Origin: an uncultured Lachnospiraceae bacterium | Lineage (GTDB): Bacteria > Bacillota > Clostridia > Lachnospirales > Lachnospiraceae | Assembly (NCBI GenBank): GCA_902783935.1 | Contig: CACZTA010000113.1 | Span: 1-5,372 of the forward strand | Reading direction: 5' to 3' | DNA length: 5,372 nucleotides | Shown here: positions 1 through 5,372 of the stretch, piece after piece | Layout of the letters: each line of letters opens with the position of its first letter | Position numbering within the stretch: the first letter of the stretch is position 1 | Position numbers and translations under genes: made by a program | The notes under the pieces: generated by a model | The model's database searches: none | The model's input: only the letters and a program-made list of their open reading frames with translations | Told to the model about the DNA's origin: nothing

Positions 1-1033
1 CCATTTCTGTGCATCGCTTACGAAGCTGCCCGCAGGCACCATCGATATCTCTGCCCATTTCTCTTCTTATAGTAACATGAATTCCATGATTTTCAAGTTT
101 TTTCTTGAAGGCCAGGACCCCGGCGGGCGCCGTCTCCCGGTACCCTGTCTCCGTCACCGGATTCACCGGAATCAGGTTCACGAGACAGTTGACGCCCTTA
201 AGGAGAGCTGCAAGCTTCTCCGCACACTCATCCGTATCATTGACGCCCCTGATGAGGCTGTATTCAAATGTGAGCCTGCGCCGGTTTACACTGTAGTACT
301 TCTTCAGCGCCCTCATCGTCTCCGGGAGTGTCCATGCTTTCGCCACAGGCATCAGCTTCCTGCGGAGCTCATCATAAGGCGCGTGGAGCGACAGCGCCAG
401 GTTTATCATAAGATTCTCTTCCGCCAGCTTCAGGATCCCCGGAACAAGGCCGCAGGTGGAAACCGTAATGCTCCGCTCACTCAGATGGAAGCCCGCCGGA
501 TCCGACAGAAGCCGTATAAACCGGACGAGTGAATCGTAATTGTCAAGCGGCTCGCCGGTCCCCATAACGACCACATTGGAGACGCGCTCACCTGTCTCCC
601 GCATGATCGCATAAATCTGCCCGAGCATTTCCCCGGCTGTCAGGTTCCTCGTCAGTCCCTGAAGCGTCGACGCGCAGAAAGAGCAGCCCATCCTGCAGCC
701 CACCTGTGAAGAAATGCATACCGATATGCCGTGGTGATAGCTCATGCGCACGCTCTCCACATAATTGCCGTCCGCCATCCGGAAGAGGTATTTCCGCGTC
801 CCGTCGATCTGAGAGACCTGCAGGGCACGGATCTCGGGAGCGTGAAGAGGCAGTTCTGCCGAAAGCGTGCTGCGCAGCGCCTTCGGCAGATTGGTCATCT
901 CATCCCAGTTTTCAGCGAACCGAACATGGAGCCATTCAAAAATCTGGTCCGCCCTGTACGGCTTTTCGCCTTTTTGTTTCAGATAGTCCTTCAGCTCCGG
1001 GAGCGTCATGGACATCACGTCTCTGTTTATCAT
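1..1033 (-). CDS. rlmN: 23S rRNA (adenine2503-C2)/tRNA (adenine37-C2) methyltransferase RlmN, 3' end cut by window edge
   Basis: Radical-SAM enzyme that methylates C2 of A2503 in 23S rRNA, at the peptidyl-transferase/exit-tunnel junction, and of A37 in some tRNAs. I translated this frame by hand: 344 codons are open from ATG 1033 to the window edge, against a usual family length of about 345-360, so only a few C-terminal residues are missing. The 4Fe-4S ligands are CRMGCSFC at residues 113-120 (C113, C117, C120). The two catalytic cysteines are C106 (in VCISSQVGC) and C334 (in GRDIDGACGQL), matching E. coli C118 and C355. E93 lines up with the conserved E. coli E105. MGTGEP at 157-162 is the SAM-site motif and VNLIPVNP at 285-292 is a conserved late strand. 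The start at 1033 overlaps the rsmB stop as ATGA and gives the usual family N-terminus (MSMTLPELKDYL follows). Later ATGs at residues 7 and 9 are less likely. It is last in the visible operon. Identification is essentially certain. Confidence 0.97.
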   Translation of the reverse strand, partial: MINRDVMSMTLPELKDYLKQKGEKPYRADQIFEWLHVRFAENWDEMTNLPKALRSTLSAELPLHAPEIRALQVSQIDGTRKYLFRMADGNYVESVRMSYHHGISVCISSQVGCRMGCSFCASTLQGLTRNLTAGEMLGQIYAIMRETGERVSNVVVMGTGEPLDNYDSLVRFIRLLSDPAGFHLSERSITVSTCGLVPGILKLAEENLMINLALSLHAPYDELRRKLMPVAKAWTLPETMRALKKYYSVNRRRLTFEYSLIRGVNDTDECAEKLAALLKGVNCLVNLIPVNPVTETGYRETAPAGVLAFKKKLENHGIHVTIRREMGRDIDGACGQLRKRCTEM

Positions 1034-1050
1034 TCCGTCTTCTTCTTTCT
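1030..1050 (-). promoter_or_regulatory. rsmB-rlmN stop/start overlap with purine-rich leader
   Basis: On the minus strand the rlmN ATG (1033-1031) and rsmB TGA (1032-1030) share bases as ATGA. The preceding 17 bases (1050-1034) are nearly all purines (AGAAAGAAGAAG, then ACGGA) and encode the basic end of RsmB (RKKKTE). There is no full AGGAGG, so rlmN probably depends on ribosomes finishing rsmB. This termination-reinitiation reading is inference from the layout. Confidence 0.6.
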
Positions 1051-2385
1051 GAACCTCGCGATAAAGAAACCGTCCGCCTCATAAACGCCCGGCAGCATCT
1101 GGAGATAGCCCTCAGACGTCGTCAGCCTGTGAAGGACCTTCGGAATATAAGGATCCAGGCTCTCCGGCTCAAACGGGAAATGAGAGGCAAACCATTTCAT
1201 ATTATCAATGTTTTCGCGGTGCCCGACGGTACAGGTACTGTAGATCAGGTGGCCGCCCGGGCGGACATAGCCGGCTGCATTTCTCAGAATCGCCCGCTGG
1301 AGTTCCACCAGGGAGTCGATTTTCTCCGGCACCACCCGGTATTTGATATCCGATTTCCTGCTGATGACGCCGAGCCCCGAGCACGGAAGATCGCAGATCA
1401 CGATGTCTGCCATCCCCTCTGAGTTTTTGTCGTACGTCAGGGCATCCATCACAACCGGACGGATGTTGATCAGGTCCGCACGCTTTACATTTTCCCGGAT
1501 CAGTTCCACTTTTTCCGGCGTCAGGTCGCGGGCTTCAATCATGCCGAACCCGCCCATTATGTCCGCCATATGCAGGCTCTTTCCGCCGGGCGCCGCGCAG
1601 ACGTCGATCACATAATCGCTCTTTCTCGGCGCACAGGCCTCGGCAACCAGCATGGAGCTCACGTCCTGCGGGTAGATCCAGCCGTTCCGGAAAGCCATAA
1701 GCGCCGGCAGGTACTGAAAATCCGAGAGATAATAGGCATAGGGCAGATACGGCGCCTTCCTGACCGTTACTCCCTGCGCCTCAAGCGACTCGATGATCTC
1801 GGTTTTGGAGATCCGGTCCGTCTTGAACCTCACCGTCACCGGCCTTTCTTCGAGACACGCTTCGAGCATCATCCGTGTGACGATATCCCCGTATTCCTCC
1901 GTCCACGATTCAACCAGCCACTCCGGCATGGAATACTTTACAGACAGATATTTCACCGGTTCTTTAACGGGATCGGGCATATGCAGCCTGCTGCCGTTCC
2001 TGACCATGGTCCGGAGAACGCCGTTGACAAAGCTCTTCAGGTTATAAAACCCTTTTTTCTGAGTCAGATGGACCGCTTCGTTCACGGCTGCCGCCGCCGG
2101 CACGCTGTCCATAAACCGGATCTGGTAGACGGCGCTGCGCAGAATATCCCTGATCACCGGCTTCATTTTTTCCACGGGAACCGATGAGACCTGGTCGATC
2201 AGATAATCAATTTCTATCATCCGTTCAACCGTGCCCTCGCAGACCCGGTTGATGAAGGCGCGGTCTCTCTTTGACAGGTACTGGTACTTGTCAAGCGCAC
2301 CGCGGATCGCCTTATGACTGTATATACCGTTTTCGCTGATCTCCGTCAGCACCTTCAGTATAATTTCTCTGGGGCTGTCTGCCAT
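1030..2385 (-). CDS. rsmB: 16S rRNA (cytosine967-C5)-methyltransferase RsmB
   Basis: SAM-dependent enzyme (Fmu/Sun family) that makes m5C967 in 16S rRNA near the ribosomal P site. The 451-residue protein has the usual two-part build. Residues about 5-135 form the helical NusB-like RNA-binding domain. A linker and N1-type region follow, then a Rossmann methyltransferase domain from about 235. Motif I, DVCAAPGGKS at 261-270, binds SAM. DLPCSGLG at 332-339 holds the conserved motif IV cysteine C335, and YSTC at 382-385 holds C385, the expected nucleophile matching E. coli C389. DGFF at 438-441 is the family's C-terminal strand. Length is typical (about 430-450). The ATG at 2385 has GAAAGG eight bases upstream. 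The gene starts 42 nt after fmt and its TGA overlaps the rlmN ATG, so translational coupling to rlmN is likely. The NusB-like domain could suggest NusB, but the methyltransferase motifs settle the call. Confidence 0.97.
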   Translation of the reverse strand: MADSPREIILKVLTEISENGIYSHKAIRGALDKYQYLSKRDRAFINRVCEGTVERMIEIDYLIDQVSSVPVEKMKPVIRDILRSAVYQIRFMDSVPAAAAVNEAVHLTQKKGFYNLKSFVNGVLRTMVRNGSRLHMPDPVKEPVKYLSVKYSMPEWLVESWTEEYGDIVTRMMLEACLEERPVTVRFKTDRISKTEIIESLEAQGVTVRKAPYLPYAYYLSDFQYLPALMAFRNGWIYPQDVSSMLVAEACAPRKSDYVIDVCAAPGGKSLHMADIMGGFGMIEARDLTPEKVELIRENVKRADLINIRPVVMDALTYDKNSEGMADIVICDLPCSGLGVISRKSDIKYRVVPEKIDSLVELQRAILRNAAGYVRPGGHLIYSTCTVGHRENIDNMKWFASHFPFEPESLDPYIPKVLHRLTTSEGYLQMLPGVYEADGFFIARFRKKKTE

Positions 2386-2393
2386 AAAAGCTG

Positions 2394-2399
2394 CCTTTC
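2394..2399 (-). promoter_or_regulatory. Ribosome binding site of rsmB
   Basis: GAAAGG on the minus strand, eight bases before the ATG at 2385. It supports that start over any downstream ATG. The 42-nt fmt-rsmB gap that holds it shows no clear hairpin or promoter. Confidence 0.7.
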
Positions 2400-2427
2400 T
2401 ATAACTTATGTGGAAATGCCGGCATCT

Positions 2428-3372
2428 TCAGTTTCCGCCGAGCCTGTTGTTCCTGACCGTGTAGCCTCTCAGGAACTCCGCGGCGGACATCCGCCTCCTG
2501 CCTTCGAGCTGGAGCTCCTCCGGCACGAGAATGCCGCAGCCCGTCTGGATATACAGGCCGCGGGCGTCCTGCCTCACGATCTTTCCGACCGTCTCCGCAT
2601 CTCCCTGCGTCTCACGCTTCTCAACATGTGCTTTCCAGATTTTCAGCACCTTCCCGTCAAGCACCGTCCAGGCAGACGGCCACGGGTTCATGGCACGGGT
2701 CATCCGCTCGATATTGACGGCATCGTCCGACCAGTCGATCCTGCCCGTCTCTTTCCTGATCAGGGACGCGTAATGCGTCGTGCTCTCCGCAGGCTGCGGC
2801 GTATACTGCGCAGTGCCGTCCGCAATCGATGGAATCGTATCGAGGAGCAGCTGCGCCCCCGTCTCCGCCAGTTCGCTGAAGAGGCTTCCTCCCGTCGTTT
2901 CTTCTGTTATCGGCACTTCCCGCTGTGTGATAATATCCCCTGTATCGAGGCCCTCATTCATCCTCATGATCGTGACGCCGGTCACGCTGCATCCGTCGAG
3001 AATCGCATGCTGGATCGGCGCGGCGCCGCGGTAAGCCGGAAGGAGGGACGCATGAACGTTAATGCATCCGTGGACCGGCATCGTCAGGATCGACGGCGGA
3101 ATGATCTGGCCGAAAGCAGCCACGATGATCAGATCCGGTTCCATTTCGCGGATCCGTTCGACCGCCGCTTCGTCCCGGACTTTCTCCGGCTGAAAAACAG
3201 GGATGCCGCGTTTCTCCGCCTCAGTCCGCACCGGCCCGGGCTGGATTTCCATCTTCCTGCCGCGCGGCCTGTCCGGCTGCGCGACCACCCCGGTGATGCG
3301 GTACCCCGCATCCGCAACAGCTTTCAGGATCCCCGCCGCAAAGTCGGGCGTTCCCATGAAAACAACATTCAT
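2428..3372 (-). CDS. fmt: Methionyl-tRNA formyltransferase
   Basis: Cytosolic enzyme that transfers a formyl group from 10-formyl-tetrahydrofolate to Met-tRNAfMet, making the initiator of bacterial translation. The 314 residues match the usual 310-320. The N-terminal formyltransferase Rossmann fold opens with VVFMGTPDF (3-11). QPDRPRGR at 32-39 begins the loop that contacts the tRNA acceptor stem in the E. coli enzyme. The active site is intact: N105, H107 in NVHASLLP (105-112) and D143 in GLDTGDI (141-147), equivalent to E. coli N106, H108 and D144. YRGAAPIQ follows at 114-121. The C-terminal OB-fold tRNA-binding domain covers about 205-310, with NPWPSAWT at 229-236. Only 6 nt separate it from the def stop, and its Shine-Dalgarno lies inside the last def codons, so def and fmt expression should be coupled. 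This is the classic def-fmt pair, whose products add and remove the same formyl group. Confidence 0.98.
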   Translation of the reverse strand: MNVVFMGTPDFAAGILKAVADAGYRITGVVAQPDRPRGRKMEIQPGPVRTEAEKRGIPVFQPEKVRDEAAVERIREMEPDLIIVAAFGQIIPPSILTMPVHGCINVHASLLPAYRGAAPIQHAILDGCSVTGVTIMRMNEGLDTGDIITQREVPITEETTGGSLFSELAETGAQLLLDTIPSIADGTAQYTPQPAESTTHYASLIRKETGRIDWSDDAVNIERMTRAMNPWPSAWTVLDGKVLKIWKAHVEKRETQGDAETVGKIVRQDARGLYIQTGCGILVPEELQLEGRRRMSAAEFLRGYTVRNNRLGGN

Positions 3373-3378
3373 TTTTGT

Positions 3379-3876
3379 TTACGCCTCCTCTTCCTGCTCT
3401 TCTTCCTCTTCTTCATAAACGACATCGTGGACAGGCCCGACGGCAAATTCGGTATACATATGACCGTCCAGATGATCAATCTCGTGGCACATGGCGCGGG
3501 CGAGCAGTTCCTCCCCCTCCAGGCGGACAGGCTTCATCTCCCGGTCGAGCGCCTCGACCACCACGTGCATCGGCCGCGTCACCGGCGCCGCTTTCCCGGG
3601 AAGCGACAGGCACCCTTCGTCACCGGTCTGTTCGCCGTCTTTCTCCGTGATGACCGGATTGATCAGCACAAGCGGAGTCTCTCCCGTCGTATCAATGACG
3701 CAGATCCGCTTCAGGATCCCGACCTGGGGTGCCGCCAGTCCCACACCGTTCTCTTCATACATAGTCTCAAACATGTCGTCGATCAGTTCTGCGAGACGGG
3801 GTGTCATTTCCTTCACTTCCCGGCATTTCCGCGTCAGGACAGGATCTCCGGAGATTCTGATTGTTCTCAGTGCCAT
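3379..3876 (-). CDS. def: Peptide deformylase with acidic C-terminal tail
   Basis: Metalloenzyme, normally Fe2+-dependent, that removes the N-formyl group from nascent proteins at the ribosome exit so methionine aminopeptidase can act. All three deformylase motifs are present: GVGLAAPQ at 44-51, EGCLSLPG at 87-94 and HEIDH at 131-135. The metal ligands are C89, H131 and H135, and E132 is the catalytic acid/base. The 165-residue length is typical of the short type 1 enzymes. After the catalytic domain, which ends near 150, the protein closes with VVY and then a run of nine Glu and one Gln before a final Ala (155-165). This strongly acidic tail is not needed for the fold. ATG 3876 is preceded by GGGAGG at eight bases, and the MALRTIRISGDPVL start is normal for the family. 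It lies 32 nt after priA and 6 nt before fmt, in the same transcription unit. Confidence 0.98.
   Translation of the reverse strand: MALRTIRISGDPVLTRKCREVKEMTPRLAELIDDMFETMYEENGVGLAAPQVGILKRICVIDTTGETPLVLINPVITEKDGEQTGDEGCLSLPGKAAPVTRPMHVVVEALDREMKPVRLEGEELLARAMCHEIDHLDGHMYTEFAVGPVHDVVYEEEEEEQEEEA
3384..3389 (-). promoter_or_regulatory. Ribosome binding site of fmt, inside the end of def
   Basis: AGGAGG on the minus strand, 11 bases before the fmt ATG. It is formed by the last Glu codons of def (GAG GAG) and GCG, directly before the TAA. The spacing is slightly long, but the match to the anti-Shine-Dalgarno is full. Confidence 0.8.
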
Positions 3877-3884
3877 AGCTGCTT

Positions 3885-3890
3885 CCTCCC
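3885..3890 (-). promoter_or_regulatory. Ribosome binding site of def
   Basis: GGGAGG on the minus strand, eight bases before the def ATG and within the 32-nt priA-def gap. It is the best-spaced, strongest Shine-Dalgarno in the window and fixes the def start. The A-rich stretch just upstream (a run of seven A on the minus strand) may keep the site unfolded, which is inference. Confidence 0.8.
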
Positions 3891-3908
3891 GTTTTTTTCT
3901 GTCCGGAT

Positions 3909-5372
3909 TCAGGTGATATCAAACTGGATGCCGATTTTCCTGAAGCCGCTGTTGATTTCAATATAGTCTTCCAGCAGGTCTTTTGCACGGACCAGTTTTT
4001 CCCTGTCTGCGTGCCGGATATAGATGACCTGTCTGTAATGATCACGGATTCTGCCGACCGTCTGCGGGGCAGGTCCGATCGCATGCAGCGCCCCTCCCGG
4101 ATCAATCCGGTCAATATAGGCGCGCAGGTAGCGCATCGCCTGCGTGAGGACAGTCTCTTCGGCTGCATTTCCCAGGACCGCTGCCATCGCCCCGGCAGGC
4201 GGATATGCGAGGATGCGCCGGAAGAGGATTTCTTCCCTGTAGAATGCCTCATAATCCTGCTCCGCAGCTGCAACGACGGCAAAATGATCCGGCCTGTATG
4301 TCTGGATCACGGCCCTGCCCGGCAGCCTGCTCCTGCCGGCCCGGCCGACCGCCTGGGCGATCAGCTGGAATGTATGTTCGCCCGACCGGTAATCCTGTTC
4401 ATTGAGAGACAGGTCCGCGAGCAGGACGCCGACCAGCGTCACGCGCGGAAAATCGTGCCCTTTGACGATCATCTGCGTGCCGATCAGGATATCCGCCTGA
4501 TGTGACGAAAATGCGCGGAGGATCGGTCCGAAGCCGTCCTTTCCTTTCGTTGTGTCCGCATCCATCCGGAGAACGGACGCATCCGGAAACATTTCTTTTA
4601 CCTGCTCTTCAACCTGCTCTGTCCCGACGGACACTCCCCCGATAAACGGAGATCCGCACTCCGGACACATCTCCGGGGCAGCTTCCGTATATCCGCAGTA
4701 ATGGCAGATCATCCTGCCGTCCCTGTGGTGGGTGAGCGCCACATCGCAGTGAGGGCACTTCCGCACATGGCCGCAGGACCTGCAGACATAAGCGCCCGAA
4801 TAGCCGCGGCGGTTGAGGAAAAGCATGATCTGTTCCCCTCTCCCGAGCACGTCTGCCATATGGTTCTTCAGCGTCCCGCTGAAGAGGGACCGGTTGCCGC
4901 GCTTCAGTTCTTCCCGCATATCGACAATCTCAGCCGGCGGCAGGGTTCCTCCGTATCTGTGTTCAAGCGCAACCCCAAGATACTCCCCGCGCTCCGCCCT
5001 GAATGCAGCCGTCACGGAGGGCGTCGCGGATCCCATGACGACATGGGCCCCTTCGAGAATGCCCCGCTCGACAGCAGTCTCCCGCGCGTGATAGCGGGGG
5101 ACGCTCTCCGAATGGTAGGTCTCCTCGTGTTCCTCATCGATAATGATCAGCCCGAGGGACGGGAACGGCGTAAAGAGGGCTGAACGCGGCCCCACCATAA
5201 CGGATATTTCCCCGTTTCGCGCCGCTTTCATCTGGTCATAGCGTTCGCTGCCCGACAGTCTCGAATGAAGAAAAGATACGCGGTCACCGAAACGGCTGAC
5301 AAACCGGCTGACTGTCTGCCTCGTGAGGGCAATCTCCGGGATCAGTACGATTGCCTGCCGCCCTTCACGCAG
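3909..5372 (-). CDS. priA: Primosomal protein N' (replication restart helicase PriA), 5' end outside window
   Basis: Superfamily 2 3'-to-5' DNA helicase that recognises stalled or repaired forks and reloads the replicative helicase. The window holds 487 C-terminal residues. The frame stays open to the right edge, so the ATG at 5231 is internal, and about 240-260 residues (DNA-binding domains and Walker A) are missing. Numbering from the first visible codon, IVLIPEIALT lies at 8-17 (motif Ia), DEEH at 79-82 (Walker B) and GSATPS at 114-119 (motif III). The PriA-specific zinc module has all eight cysteines, at 197, 200, 206, 209, 223, 226, 236 and 239. GTQMIVKGHDF at 298-308 (motif V) and QAVGRAGR at 340-347 (motif VI) complete the second RecA-like lobe. 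The C-terminal domain follows and ends in IQFDIT. The DEEH box together with the embedded zinc module excludes RecG or UvrB. It is first in the visible part of the operon. Confidence 0.98.
   Translation of the reverse strand: MREGRQAIVLIPEIALTRQTVSRFVSRFGDRVSFLHSRLSGSERYDQMKAARNGEISVMVGPRSALFTPFPSLGLIIIDEEHEETYHSESVPRYHARETAVERGILEGAHVVMGSATPSVTAAFRAERGEYLGVALEHRYGGTLPPAEIVDMREELKRGNRSLFSGTLKNHMADVLGRGEQIMLFLNRRGYSGAYVCRSCGHVRKCPHCDVALTHHRDGRMICHYCGYTEAAPEMCPECGSPFIGGVSVGTEQVEEQVKEMFPDASVLRMDADTTKGKDGFGPILRAFSSHQADILIGTQMIVKGHDFPRVTLVGVLLADLSLNEQDYRSGEHTFQLIAQAVGRAGRSRLPGRAVIQTYRPDHFAVVAAAEQDYEAFYREEILFRRILAYPPAGAMAAVLGNAAEETVLTQAMRYLRAYIDRIDPGGALHAIGPAPQTVGRIRDHYRQVIYIRHADREKLVRAKDLLEDYIEINSGFRKIGIQFDIT

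Noticed and set aside
77..532. A 151-codon plus-strand frame at the left end
   Set aside because: It is antisense to the rlmN frame, which carries all catalytic residues.
706..2187. Plus-strand open frames of 238 and 205 codons (706-1422 and 1570-2187)
   Set aside because: Both are shadows of rsmB, the first also running over the start of rlmN. Their compositions are Arg/His/Pro-rich, without motifs.
3019..3030. A perfect 12-bp palindrome, CGCGGCGCCGCG
   Set aside because: It encodes Arg-Gly-Ala-Ala of the strictly conserved YRGAAP motif of Fmt. The palindrome follows from GC-rich codon choice and has no loop or T-tract of a terminator.
3877..3908. Possible terminator or promoter between priA and def, suggested by a homopolymer A/T run
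   Set aside because: The run of seven A on the coding strand has no preceding stem, and on the coding strand it is A rather than the T-tract of an intrinsic terminator. It lies just upstream of the def ribosome binding site.
2314..3966. A 550-codon open frame on the plus strand opposite fmt and def
   Set aside because: It lies antisense to two genes with complete family motifs. Its translation is rich in Arg, His, Pro and Asp with no recognisable domain, as expected from the reverse of GC-rich coding DNA.
3767..4282. A 171-codon minus-strand frame spanning the priA-def junction
   Set aside because: It overlaps the priA C-terminus and the def N-terminus in another frame. Both of those are clearly conserved, and this product is Ser/Arg-rich without a domain.

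Overview
The window is a compact stretch of a housekeeping operon from what looks like a fairly GC-rich member of the Clostridia, most likely Lachnospiraceae-like. This rests on gene order, on protein features such as DLPCSGLG in RsmB and MGTGEP in RlmN, and on GGAGG-type ribosome binding sites. The lineage is an inference from familiarity, not from a search. All five genes lie on the minus strand and are read from the right end of the window towards the left. They are packed almost without gaps: 32 nt, 6 nt, 42 nt, then a 4-nt overlap. No internal promoter, terminator, RNA gene, repeat, CRISPR array or mobile element could be supported, and no gene-free stretch exceeds about 42 nt.

In transcription order the genes are: priA (5372 to 3909, N-terminal half outside the window), the replication-restart helicase; def (3876 to 3379), peptide deformylase; fmt (3372 to 2428), methionyl-tRNA formyltransferase; rsmB (2385 to 1030), 16S rRNA m5C967 methyltransferase; and rlmN (1033 to beyond base 1, complete except for perhaps a few C-terminal residues), the radical-SAM 23S rRNA/tRNA adenine C2 methyltransferase. 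In related Firmicutes this run usually continues into a PP2C phosphatase, a PASTA Ser/Thr kinase and rsgA, but none of that is in the window.

The genes share a translation theme. Fmt formylates the initiator Met-tRNA, Def removes the formyl group from new proteins, and RsmB and RlmN modify the ribosome's P site and peptidyl-transferase/exit-tunnel region. PriA is a DNA-repair and replication partner that is often found upstream of this set. All key catalytic and metal-binding residues that fall inside the window are present, so every gene looks functional.

I found no previously undescribed system here. The observations worth a second look are modest: an almost pure glutamate tail on Def whose codons also create the fmt ribosome binding site; a similar purine-rich Lys-codon run leading into rlmN at an ATGA overlap; a direct fmt-rsmB junction where a zinc metallopeptidase gene often sits in relatives; and a slightly unusual PriA C-terminus. 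Several long open frames on the plus strand are shadows of the conserved genes.
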